This document shows, one piece after another, positions 1 through 5,836 of a stretch of 5,836 bases of DNA. The notes below the pieces were generated by a model. The model made no database searches. It was given only the letters and a program-made list of their open reading frames with translations, and had not been told where the DNA came from. The position numbers and the translations under genes are program-made. The stretch covers positions 1 through 5,836 of the forward strand of contig DAIDHU010000487.1 of assembly GCA_027451915.1 (NCBI GenBank). Reading direction: 5' to 3'. Source of the stretch: Thiomonas sp. Lineage in GTDB: Bacteria; Pseudomonadota; Gammaproteobacteria; Burkholderiales; Burkholderiaceae_C. Each line of letters starts with the position of its first letter. Positions within the stretch are counted from its first letter, which is position 1.

Positions 1-45
1 AGAACGCCCAGGCCTGAGCAGGCCCGCGCATCGACTCGGCTGCCC
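1..45. other. Unassigned left edge, downstream of the MCE operon
   Basis: These 45 bases lie beyond the terminal hairpin. A plus-strand frame reads a short tail ending NAQA and a TGA at 15-17, which could be the end of a convergent gene. A minus-strand ATG at 31 opens a frame (MRGPAQAWAF) to the window edge. Neither is long enough to support a call. Confidence 0.3.
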
Positions 46-66
46 GCCCGCGGCGGGGCCGCGGGC
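46..66 (-). terminator. GC-rich hairpin after the lipoprotein gene; possible terminator or 3'-end stabiliser
   Basis: A perfect inverted repeat pairs positions 46-54 with 58-66 around a 3-base loop (55-57), giving a 9-bp stem made only of G-C pairs. It begins on the base next to the stop codon of the lipoprotein gene, the last visible gene of the minus-strand operon. No T-tract follows on the minus strand (the next bases are GGGCAGCC), so it is not a classical intrinsic terminator. It could pause polymerase, protect the mRNA 3' end, or act on both strands if a plus-strand gene ends nearby. Such stems also arise by chance in DNA this GC-rich. Confidence 0.4.
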
Positions 67-723
67 TCAGGGCTTCGGCGACCCGGGCCCGGAGCCTGGC
101 GCCCGAGCAAGGGTGCGCGCGGTCTGCCGCAGCAGGCTGACCACCGCCTGGTCCAGCAGATCCTGCGCGGCCTGCGCATAGTGCGCGGCATCCTGCACCG
201 GCACCGGCCGGGAGGCCTCGAAACTCCACGAGGAGCCCAAGTCCTGCGCGGCTCCCACGTAGATCTCGCAGCGCATGCCCAGCTCGACCCGGCGCGCGTA
301 CACGTCGTGCTCCAGGCTGTCCAGACGGCAGCGCAGCGACGCGTCGGTGCGGCCCGCCGCGTCGCCTCCTTCCACCGCGGCCACCCAGGCCTGGCGCGCC
401 AGGGCCCCGCGCAGGGCGGAATCGATCATCTCCGCCGGAGGCACCAGCCAGCGGCTGTCGCGATAAGGCATGAGCTGCAGCGGCGTGGGGCTGTAGAGCA
501 TGTCCACGCCTTCCAGCCCGGGCGCGGCGCGCACCGGCAGCAGGCGCAGCGTGCGCGCGGCCAGGCCCGGCGCGGGCTGCACGACCTGCGGCACGCGCAG
601 GCGGTAGTCGGTCTGCGCCGGGCGCCGGGTCACCTGGGGCAGCGCGCAGGACGCCAGCGCCAGGATCATCAGCAGGGGCATGGCTGCGCGTAGCGCGCGC
701 CGAAGGCTAGTCGGTTCCTTCAC
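67..723 (-). CDS. ABC-type transport auxiliary lipoprotein (PqiC/YmbA-like) of an MCE system
   Basis: This is a 218-aa predicted outer-membrane lipoprotein, likely the outer-membrane partner of the MCE protein encoded just upstream. The N-terminus has an arginine-containing n-region, a hydrophobic stretch and a lipobox LASC, with the acylated cysteine at residue 26. Residue 27 is Ala rather than Asp, which favours Lol sorting to the outer membrane. The mature part follows the ABC_trans_aux pattern: a YRLRVP strand soon after the Cys, then LRLLPVRAAPGLEG, then DMLYSPTPLQLMPYRDSRW and an amphipathic helix (MIDSALRGALARQAW). The tail is rich in Gly, Pro and Ser. The GTG start at 723 is preferred. 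It lies one base after the MCE stop, has a good GGAGAG site 7 bases upstream, and supplies the charged n-region. The in-frame ATG at 681 would leave a signal of only 11 residues before the Cys, with no positive charge. By analogy with PqiC it may cap or dock the MCE channel at the outer membrane. The family assignment is firm; the cargo is unknown. Confidence 0.85.
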   Translation of the reverse strand: MKEPTSLRRALRAAMPLLMILALASCALPQVTRRPAQTDYRLRVPQVVQPAPGLAARTLRLLPVRAAPGLEGVDMLYSPTPLQLMPYRDSRWLVPPAEMIDSALRGALARQAWVAAVEGGDAAGRTDASLRCRLDSLEHDVYARRVELGMRCEIYVGAAQDLGSSWSFEASRPVPVQDAAHYAQAAQDLLDQAVVSLLRQTARTLARAPGSGPGSPKP

Positions 724-724
724 C

Positions 725-1690
725 TCAGTGCTCTCCCGGCCCGGCCGGCGGCAGGGGGGCGCCGAACAGGAGTTGGTTGGGGTTGTGCTGCAGGCTGCGG
801 CTCAGCTCGGTGAGCTGCCGGCTCAGGCTCTGCAACTGCGCGCCCAGGCGCTCGTAATCGGGCAACGTGCGGCTGCGCAACTGCTGCGCCGCCTGCGTGC
901 CGGCGTCTCCCAGGCGCGCCGCGCTTCGGCCCGCGCGCTGCCAGTCCTGCGCGGCGAGCTCGAGCTGGGTCAGCGCCGCCTGCGCCGAGGCCGCGGTGCG
1001 GCGCACCTGCTGCAGCGTGGCATCGGCATGCTCGCCCAGCTGCCGGCCCTGCTGCCCCAGCGCCGCCAGCTCCTCGCTGCCCTGGCGAAGGTTGTCCAGC
1101 GTGGCGCCGATGTCCTGGCGATGGGAGTCGAGTTCGGCCTTGGTGCGCTCGACATGGCGCAAGGTCTCGCTGATGGCCAGCACATTGGCCGGGCTGAGCA
1201 GCACGTCGAGCCGGGTGGCGATTTTCGACAAGGTCACCGCGGCGTCGTTCAGGCCGCCTTCCAGTCGAGAGAACACCGAGGGGGCGTACTGGATCACGGC
1301 GTAGGGATGCCCCGGCTGGGGCAGCAGGGGCTGCTCGGAATGCCCGCCGCTGAGATTGATCACCGACAGGCCCGTGACCCCGCGCGGGGAAAGCTGGGCC
1401 ACGGTGTCCCTGCGCACGGGAACCTGGCTCTTGATGGCCACCTGGATGCGGATCAGCGTCGGGTTGCGCGGATCGATCTCGATGGAACTCACGCGCCCGA
1501 CGGCGACCCCGCGGTAGAGCACGTCGCTGGCCGGGCTCAGGCCGTTGACGTTGTCGGTCGCGTAGATCAGGTAGGTGGTGGTGTCGACCTGGCGCGCGCC
1601 GGTGCTGAGCCACCAGACCGCGCCGGCCAGCGCCATCACCATCGCGATGACGAAGGCGCCGACTGCGGTGTAGTTGACCTTGGATTCCAT
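725..1690 (-). CDS. MCE-family (MlaD-like) lipid transporter substrate-binding protein
   Basis: This is a 321-aa periplasmic protein anchored in the inner membrane. A single transmembrane helix spans about residues 7-29 (YTAVGAFVIAMVMALAGAVWWL). One MCE domain follows at about 38-116, with the typical motif run NVNGLSPASDVLYRGVAVGRV, then IRIQVAIKSQVPV and GVTGLSVINLSGG. A long, Ala/Gln/Leu-rich helical region at about 140-295 looks coiled-coil prone. Near the end is LQHNPNQLLFG, a closing motif often seen in proteobacterial MCE proteins. The family forms hexameric rings that pass phospholipids or other hydrophobic molecules between membranes. The long helix suggests a needle-like extension rather than the short tail of E. 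coli MlaD; that is inference. The start MESKVNYTAVGAF at 1690 resembles family N-termini and leaves 31 bases after the ATPase stop. An upstream in-frame start at 1771 would overlap the ATPase gene and add 27 Pro/Arg-rich residues, so it was not chosen. No strong Shine-Dalgarno sequence precedes 1690. Confidence 0.9.
   Translation of the reverse strand: MESKVNYTAVGAFVIAMVMALAGAVWWLSTGARQVDTTTYLIYATDNVNGLSPASDVLYRGVAVGRVSSIEIDPRNPTLIRIQVAIKSQVPVRRDTVAQLSPRGVTGLSVINLSGGHSEQPLLPQPGHPYAVIQYAPSVFSRLEGGLNDAAVTLSKIATRLDVLLSPANVLAISETLRHVERTKAELDSHRQDIGATLDNLRQGSEELAALGQQGRQLGEHADATLQQVRRTAASAQAALTQLELAAQDWQRAGRSAARLGDAGTQAAQQLRSRTLPDYERLGAQLQSLSRQLTELSRSLQHNPNQLLFGAPLPPAGPGEH
731..736 (-). promoter_or_regulatory. 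Ribosome binding site of the lipoprotein gene (GGAGAG)
   Basis: On the minus strand GGAGAG lies inside the last codons of the MCE gene, 7 bases before the GTG start at 723. It is the clearest Shine-Dalgarno sequence in the window and decides for GTG 723 over ATG 681. Confidence 0.65.
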
Positions 1691-1721
1691 CGATCGGACC
1701 GGCTCGGGGCGGTTGTGCGGC

Positions 1722-2561
1722 TCAGGGGTCTGCGCGCGAGCATACCGCGCCGGGCGCGGCGCCGCGGGCACTGCGCCAGAAGGCGCTCGAACGCCCGCCG
1801 CGCAGGTACTCGATCAGCTCGGGCTCCTCGCGCTCGGCCAGCTCGCGGGCGCTGCCCACGGCCAGCACGCGCTTGCGCGCCAGGAAGGCCACGAGGTCGC
1901 TGCCGTGCCAGATGGAATCCAGGTCATGGGTGACTTGCAGCACCGTCAGCCCGAGCAGCTCGCGCAATTGCGCGATGAGCTGGTCGAAGGCGGCGGCGCC
2001 CACCGGGTCCAGCCCCGAGGTCGGCTCGTCCAGCACCAGCAGTTCCGGATCCAGCGCCAGGGCGCGCGCCAGCGCCGCGCGCTTGACCATGCCCCCCGAA
2101 AGCTCCGCGGGGAACTTGTGCGCGGCGTCCGCCGGAAGCCCGGCCAGGCCGATCTTGAGCATGGCCACCTCGGGCAGCATCCGCGGCTCCAGCGAGCCAT
2201 GCTCGTGCAGGGCCAGCACCACGTTTTCCAGCACGCTCAATCCGGTGAACAGCGCTCCGCCCTGGAACAGCACCCCGATGCGGGTGCGCAGGCGGGTGCG
2301 CAGCGCGGGGTCGGCGACCAGCGCATCCTCGCCGAACAGCTCCAGCGAGCCGCCCTGGGGCTCGCGCAACAGGGTCAGGGTGCGCAGGAGCACCGACTTG
2401 CCGCTGCCCGAGCCGCCCACCAGGGCCATGATGCTGCCGCGCGGCAGCTCGAGGTCGACCCCCTCGTGCACCGTGGTGTCGCCGAAGCGATTGACCAGCC
2501 CGCGCGCGCGGATCACCAGCTCGCCTTGCGCCTGGTTGCCGGTGGGCGGCCTGGTGTCCAT
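1722..2561 (-). CDS. MlaF-like ABC transporter ATP-binding protein of the MCE system
   Basis: This 279-aa cytoplasmic ATPase is expected to dimerise beneath the STAS-MlaE permease and energise lipid movement. All ABC elements are visible: Walker A GGSGSGKS (49-56), Q-loop Gln100 in FQGGALF, signature LSGGM (154-158), Walker B LLVLDE (174-179), D-loop SGLD (182-185) and H-loop His212 in THD. The FQGGALF and LSGGMVKR variants are typical of the MlaF/Ttg2A branch, where the residue after SGG is Met rather than Gln. The length is close to that of E. coli MlaF. The C-terminal tail after about residue 255 is rich in Arg, Ser and Ala. In MlaF the equivalent extension contacts the partner subunit, but sequence similarity there cannot be judged by eye. 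ATG 2561 lies 3 bases after the permease stop, with a modest CTGGGG about 9 bases upstream, so translation is probably coupled. The direction of transport is not decided by the sequence. Confidence 0.93.
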   Translation of the reverse strand: MDTRPPTGNQAQGELVIRARGLVNRFGDTTVHEGVDLELPRGSIMALVGGSGSGKSVLLRTLTLLREPQGGSLELFGEDALVADPALRTRLRTRIGVLFQGGALFTGLSVLENVVLALHEHGSLEPRMLPEVAMLKIGLAGLPADAAHKFPAELSGGMVKRAALARALALDPELLVLDEPTSGLDPVGAAAFDQLIAQLRELLGLTVLQVTHDLDSIWHGSDLVAFLARKRVLAVGSARELAEREEPELIEYLRGGRSSAFWRSARGAAPGAVCSRADP

Positions 2562-2564
2562 GGA

Positions 2565-3722
2565 TCAAAACCCCAGCATCTTGTACAGCACCGAGAACGC
2601 GGCGTCGATCACGATGACCAGGAAGATCGACTGCACCACGCTGGTGGTGGCGGCGCGCCCCACCGCGGCCGCGCTGCCCCGCACACGCAGGCCCTGCATG
2701 CACCCCACCAGCGCGATGATCACCGCGAATACCGGCGCCTTGACCAGCCCGAGCACCAGGGTGCGCACGTCGACCACCTGGGGAATGCGCAACAGGTATT
2801 CGCGCCAGGGCACGCCGAAGCCCAGCGAGGCCACCATGCCGCCGCCCAGCAGGCCCATCGCGTCGGCCAGAAGGGACAGCAAGGGCAGCGCCACCACCAG
2901 CGCCAGCACCTTGGGCAGCACCAGCATCTCGAAGGGCGACAGGGCCAGCGAATGCAGGGCGTCGATCTCCTCGGTGATGCGCATGGTGCCCAGCTGCGCC
3001 GCATAGGACGAGCCGGTGCGCCCGGCCACCAGGATGGCCGCCAGCAAGGGACCCATCTCCCGCAGGGTGATGATGGCCACCAGGTTCACGATCAGCACGT
3101 TGGCGCCGTAGGTGGCCAGGGTCGCGCCGCCCTGGTAGGCCATGACCATGCCGATCAGGAAGGACAGCAGACCGACGATGCCCATTGCGCGCAGCCCGCC
3201 GGACTCCAGCTCCGCCGCGACCTCGCGCCAGCGCAGGCGCGACGGACGCAGCAGCAAGGGCGTGCCCAGCCAGGCCAGCTCGCCCAGCGTGGTCACGAAA
3301 TCGCGCCCTTCGCGCAAGCCCTTGAACACCGCCCGCCCGATGTCGCCGAGCAGCCCGGCATGCGCGCGCGACGGAAGCGCCGGCATTTCCAGGCTGCGCT
3401 GCTCGACCAGACGCAACAGGCGGGCCGCCGCATCGGGAAGGTGCGAGGCATCGAGTTCCACGCCGTCGCGCCGCTGCGCGCTCAGGCGATCCAGCAGCAC
3501 CCTTGCGCCCGCGGTGTCCAGGCGCAGATCCGCCGGGTCGGCACGCAGCTCCAGGGTTCGCAACCCGGAGGGAAAGTCCAGGCGAGGGGCCTCGCGCAGT
3601 TCGCGCACGGTCCAGGCGCCGCCGATGCGCAGCACGCCATGCCCGGCCGCTGCTCCCGGCTGCTGTGGCTCCCAGCGCGCCCAGGCGGCGGGAAGCATCG
3701 CGGGCTCGGCCGGTTGACTCAC
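2565..3722 (-). CDS. STAS-domain-fused MlaE-family ABC transporter permease
   Basis: This is a 385-aa inner-membrane permease of an MCE lipid transporter with its regulatory STAS domain built in. Residues 27-112 look like a STAS/MlaB domain, including the LDTAG loop (68-72) whose Thr corresponds in position to the functional DTAG Thr of MlaB. After a linker, about residues 125-385 form the MlaE domain: an amphipathic entry (VFKGLREGRDFVTTLGELA), then membrane segments near 178-200, 208-230, 265-300, 322-342 and 358-380. The hallmark motifs FLIGMVMAYQGG, LREMGPLLAAILVAGRTGSSYAAQLG and MRITEEIDAL are all present. E. coli encodes MlaB and MlaE separately and its MlaE is about 260 aa, which explains the extra length here. 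The start is a GTG at 3722, 6 bases after the GspE stop. The stop and this GTG are in the same frame, so no upstream extension is possible. An AGGG about 10 bases upstream may serve as a weak ribosome binding site. Confidence 0.92.
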   Translation of the reverse strand: MSQPAEPAMLPAAWARWEPQQPGAAAGHGVLRIGGAWTVRELREAPRLDFPSGLRTLELRADPADLRLDTAGARVLLDRLSAQRRDGVELDASHLPDAAARLLRLVEQRSLEMPALPSRAHAGLLGDIGRAVFKGLREGRDFVTTLGELAWLGTPLLLRPSRLRWREVAAELESGGLRAMGIVGLLSFLIGMVMAYQGGATLATYGANVLIVNLVAIITLREMGPLLAAILVAGRTGSSYAAQLGTMRITEEIDALHSLALSPFEMLVLPKVLALVVALPLLSLLADAMGLLGGGMVASLGFGVPWREYLLRIPQVVDVRTLVLGLVKAPVFAVIIALVGCMQGLRVRGSAAAVGRAATTSVVQSIFLVIVIDAAFSVLYKMLGF

Positions 3723-3728
3723 CGTGCA

Positions 3729-5606
3729 TCAGCCCTGGGGCGCGGGAGTGGCCCGCAGGACCTCCTCCAGCGTGGTGAGGCCCTCGGCCACCTTGAGCGC
3801 GCCGGCCAGGCGCAGGGGCCGCATGCCGTCGCGCACCGCCTGCGCGCGCAAGGCGTCCAGCGCCGCGCCGCCGGTGATCAGCGCGCGCTGGGCGGCCCCC
3901 ACCGGAAGCAGTTCGTACAGGCCCACGCGCCCCAGATATCCGGTGTTGCGGCATTCCAGGCAGCCCACGGCCCGGCAGGGGCGCCCCTGGGCGTTGGGCT
4001 TCCACGGCGCCACCGCGGCCTCGAAGGCGGACTGGTCGAAGGCCGCATCGGGCTGCCGGCAATGCGCGCACAGCGTGCGCACCAGGCGTTGCGCCAGCAC
4101 GCCCAGCAAGGTGGCGCCCAGCAGGTAGGGCGGCACGCCGAGCTCGAGCAGCCGGGTGATCGCGCCGGCCGCGTCGTTGGTGTGCAGGGTGGACAGCACC
4201 AGGTGCCCGGTGAGCGCGGCCTGCACGGCCATGTCGGCGGTCTCGCGGTCGCGGATCTCGCCCACCATGATGATGTCGGGATCCTGGCGCATAAGCGCAC
4301 GCAGGCCCTCGGCGAACCCCAGATCGATGCCGCTTTGCACCTGCATCTGGTTGAAGGCCGGCTCGACCATCTCGATCGGATCCTCCACCGTGCACACATT
4401 GACCTCGTCGGTGGCCAGGCGCTTGAGGGTGGAGTACAGCGTGGTGGTCTTGCCGCTGCCCGTGGGGCCGGTGACCAGCACGATGCCATGCGGGCGCGAG
4501 GTGAGTTCCTCCCAGCGCGCGGCCTCCGCGGCGGGGAACCCCAGCGCGGAAAACTCGCGCAGCACCACGTCGCGGTCGAACACCCGCATGACCAGTTTCT
4601 CGCCGAAGGCCGTGGGCAGCGTGGACAGGCGCAGCTCCACCTCCTCGCCGTCGGGACGTCGGGTCTTGATGCGCCCGTCCTGCGGGCGCCGACGCTCGAC
4701 CACGTCCATGCGACCGAGCAGCTTGATGCGGCTGGTCATGGCGTTCATCACCGACGGCGGCACCTGGTAGACCACATGCAGCAGGCCGTCGATGCGAAAC
4801 CGGATCACTCCGAATTCGCGCCGCGGCTCCAGGTGCATGTCGGAGGCGCGCTGCTCGAAGGCGTACTGCCACAGCCAGTCCACCACCTGCACGATGCCGG
4901 CGTCGTTGGCGTCGATGGCGCGTCCGCTGCGCCCCATCTCGACCAGTTGCTCGAACTGGTTCGCGCCCGGGGCCGGGATCGCTCCGTTGCGCTGGGCCTC
5001 GCGCACCGAGCGCGCCAGGCTGAAGAACTCGGCCGTGTAGCGCGCGATGTCGGCCGGGTTGGCCACCACCAGCTGGACGGGGCGGCGCAGCATGCGCTCC
5101 ACCTCCGGCAGCCAGCCGGTGTCGAAGGGTTCCGCGGTGGCGATGGTCGCGCCCTGCGCGTCGGCCGAGACCGGAAGGATGCGGTGGCGCTCGGCGTAGT
5201 GGCGCGAAAGCAGGTCGCCGATGCGCCCGCTGTCCACCTTCAGGGGATCGATGCGCAGCAGCGGCAGGCCGGCGCGCTCGGCCAGCCAGGCGCTGAGCGT
5301 ATCCAGGTCGAGCAGCTTGCCGTCGGACTTGCGGGGCAGCGAGGCGGCCGCCACGCGCTGCAGGGCATGCAGGCGCGCGCTGCCGTGCGCGCAGCGGTCG
5401 AGCCCGCGGCGCAACGCGGCCTCGTCGATCCAGGCATCCTCGAACAAGGCTTGCAACACGGCCTGCCAGTCCAGCGCTCCTTGCAGGCGCGACGGGCCGG
5501 AGGCTCCGGCCGGCCGCGGCGCGGCCGGCGGATCCGCCTGGGGGGAGGCCTGCGGGTGGGCCGGCTGCTGGGCCTGCCGGGTGTCCGGGCTGGAACGTGA
5601 GGGCAT
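3729..5606 (-). CDS. GspE/PulE-family type II secretion / type IV pilus-type assembly ATPase
   Basis: This 625-aa cytoplasmic hexameric ATPase belongs to the secretion-motor family that drives pseudopilus or pilus assembly. Residues 1-45 form a Pro/Ala/Gln-rich linker of low complexity. About 45-207 resemble the T2SSE_N/MshEN region (LAERAGLPLLRIDPLKVD, then ILPVSADAQGATIATAEP). The motor domain follows, with SDMHLEP near 255, Walker A GPTGSGKT (380-387), Asp box EDPIE (408-412), Walker B region RQDPDIIMVGEIRD (440-453) and His box STLHTND (472-478). A zinc-type tetracysteine motif is formed by Cys513/516 and Cys549/552. All catalytic motifs are intact, so it should be active. ATG 5606 was chosen because it lies just after the glycosylase stop. 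A GTG at 5675 would overlap that gene and add 23 residues of poor character. No clear Shine-Dalgarno precedes 5606. No other secretion or pilus gene is visible, so the machine it serves is unknown; PilB-like, GspE-like or orphan roles all remain possible. Confidence 0.93.
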   Translation of the reverse strand: MPSRSSPDTRQAQQPAHPQASPQADPPAAPRPAGASGPSRLQGALDWQAVLQALFEDAWIDEAALRRGLDRCAHGSARLHALQRVAAASLPRKSDGKLLDLDTLSAWLAERAGLPLLRIDPLKVDSGRIGDLLSRHYAERHRILPVSADAQGATIATAEPFDTGWLPEVERMLRRPVQLVVANPADIARYTAEFFSLARSVREAQRNGAIPAPGANQFEQLVEMGRSGRAIDANDAGIVQVVDWLWQYAFEQRASDMHLEPRREFGVIRFRIDGLLHVVYQVPPSVMNAMTSRIKLLGRMDVVERRRPQDGRIKTRRPDGEEVELRLSTLPTAFGEKLVMRVFDRDVVLREFSALGFPAAEAARWEELTSRPHGIVLVTGPTGSGKTTTLYSTLKRLATDEVNVCTVEDPIEMVEPAFNQMQVQSGIDLGFAEGLRALMRQDPDIIMVGEIRDRETADMAVQAALTGHLVLSTLHTNDAAGAITRLLELGVPPYLLGATLLGVLAQRLVRTLCAHCRQPDAAFDQSAFEAAVAPWKPNAQGRPCRAVGCLECRNTGYLGRVGLYELLPVGAAQRALITGGAALDALRAQAVRDGMRPLRLAGALKVAEGLTTLEEVLRATPAPQG

Positions 5607-5629
5607 GGGCCGAGTGTAGAACGAGCCGC

Positions 5630-5836
5630 CTACGCCAAGGGGCCCAGGCCGCAGGCCTCGAACACTTCGCGCCACGCCGCCAGCTTGCGCTCGAAACTCC
5701 AGGAGGCATTCGCCGGGCTGCTCGACGGCAGGCGCCAGACCCTGGGGGCCAGGGCGCGGGTGATGCGCAGGGAGCGCGCCGATTCCCCGCCGTTGTGCGC
5801 GATGCCCCGCAGCGCGGGCAGGCGCGCCACCAGCTC
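5630..5836 (-). CDS. DNA-deoxyinosine (hypoxanthine) glycosylase-like protein, C-terminal part
   Basis: The last 68 codons of a gene that runs off the right edge; the frame is open to the window end (it reads ELVARLPALRG at the edge), so the true start lies outside. The segment LPALRGIAHNGG followed by WRLPSSSPANASWSFERKLAAWREVF resembles the C-terminal half of the DNA-deoxyinosine glycosylases, the hypoxanthine-DNA glycosylase branch of the uracil-DNA glycosylase superfamily. In that family the LPS-x-SPA loop is the second active-site motif, and the closing Trp/Lys-rich helix follows it. Such enzymes excise deaminated adenine from DNA. The catalytic N-terminal motif is outside the window and could not be checked. 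It ends with TAG 23 bases upstream of the GspE ATG on the same strand; co-transcription is possible but a shared function is not evident. Confidence 0.72.
   Translation of the reverse strand, partial: ELVARLPALRGIAHNGGESARSLRITRALAPRVWRLPSSSPANASWSFERKLAAWREVFEACGLGPLA

Noticed and set aside
720..1613. An alternative minus-strand frame of about 297 codons within the MCE gene
   Set aside because: Repetitive Arg/Gly/Ala/Pro composition, fully overlapped by the MCE frame which has a membrane anchor and family motifs.
680..1933. A plus-strand frame of about 417 codons opposite the MCE gene
   Set aside because: Low-information Arg/Ala/Gln-rich product with no domain; it is opposed by a clear MCE protein on the other strand.
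3727..3731. An ATG overlapping the GspE stop (TGATG), a classical coupling arrangement
   Set aside because: This ATG is not in frame with the permease; it enters the spurious long frame. The permease must start at the GTG ending at 3722, because the GspE TGA is in its own frame directly upstream.
1674..5600. A plus-strand open frame of about 1,308 codons running antisense to the GspE, permease and ATPase genes
   Set aside because: Its translation is dominated by Gln, His, Arg, Ala and Gly with no recognisable domain, as expected for the antisense of GC-rich genes. The minus-strand genes beneath it have unmistakable family motifs.
5607..5640. A possible promoter just upstream of the GspE gene: TACACT six bases before the ATG, with TTGGCG further up, which would give a near-leaderless transcript
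   Set aside because: The spacing between the two boxes is only 14 bases, and in GC-rich DNA a single TACACT is weak evidence. Readthrough from the glycosylase gene is equally likely.
1924..5709. A second long minus-strand frame (about 1,261 codons) in a different phase across several genes
   Set aside because: Arg/Ala/Gly/Pro-rich translation without domains, crossing three well-supported genes out of frame. It is an artefact of high GC content.
1..5836. CRISPR arrays, tRNA or rRNA genes, insertion sequences and attachment sites
   Set aside because: No spaced direct repeats, RNA-gene consensus parts, transposase motifs or terminal inverted repeats were seen; almost the whole window is protein-coding.

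Overview
The window is very GC-rich, with the strong third-position G/C bias that leaves long spurious open frames on both strands. The protein families and gene style suggest a beta- or gammaproteobacterium, most likely a Burkholderiales-type organism. This placement is inferred from composition and protein flavour, not from any marker gene. All supported genes lie on the minus strand, so the biological order runs from high to low coordinates.

At the right edge is the 3' end of a gene that looks like a DNA-deoxyinosine (hypoxanthine) glycosylase of the uracil-DNA glycosylase superfamily. After 23 bases comes a complete GspE/PulE-type secretion or pilus ATPase of 625 aa. It has an N-terminal low-complexity linker, an MshEN/T2SSE_N-like domain, and a full set of Walker A, Asp-box, Walker B, His-box and tetracysteine motifs. 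No other type II secretion or type IV pilus gene is in view.

Six bases after the GspE stop begins a tightly packed four-gene MCE-type lipid ABC transporter. It consists of a permease with a fused N-terminal STAS domain (MlaB-MlaE in one chain), an MlaF-like ATPase, a membrane-anchored single-domain MCE protein with a long helical C-terminus (MlaD-like), and a PqiC-type (ABC_trans_aux) outer-membrane lipoprotein. Junction gaps are 6, 3, 31 and 1 bases, which implies one polycistronic, translationally coupled unit. By family knowledge, the permease and ATPase form the inner-membrane motor. The MCE protein forms a periplasmic hexameric channel for phospholipids or other hydrophobic molecules, and the lipoprotein is its likely outer-membrane docking partner. 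No MlaA or MlaC homologue is in the window, so the layout mixes Mla-like core parts with a Pqi-like outer-membrane end.

A perfect 9-bp GC hairpin sits right after the lipoprotein stop and may mark the end of the unit. The leftmost 45 bases hold nothing that can be assigned. The most notable point is the near-fusion of an apparently orphan secretion-type ATPase to a lipid transport operon. No wholly unknown gene family was seen.
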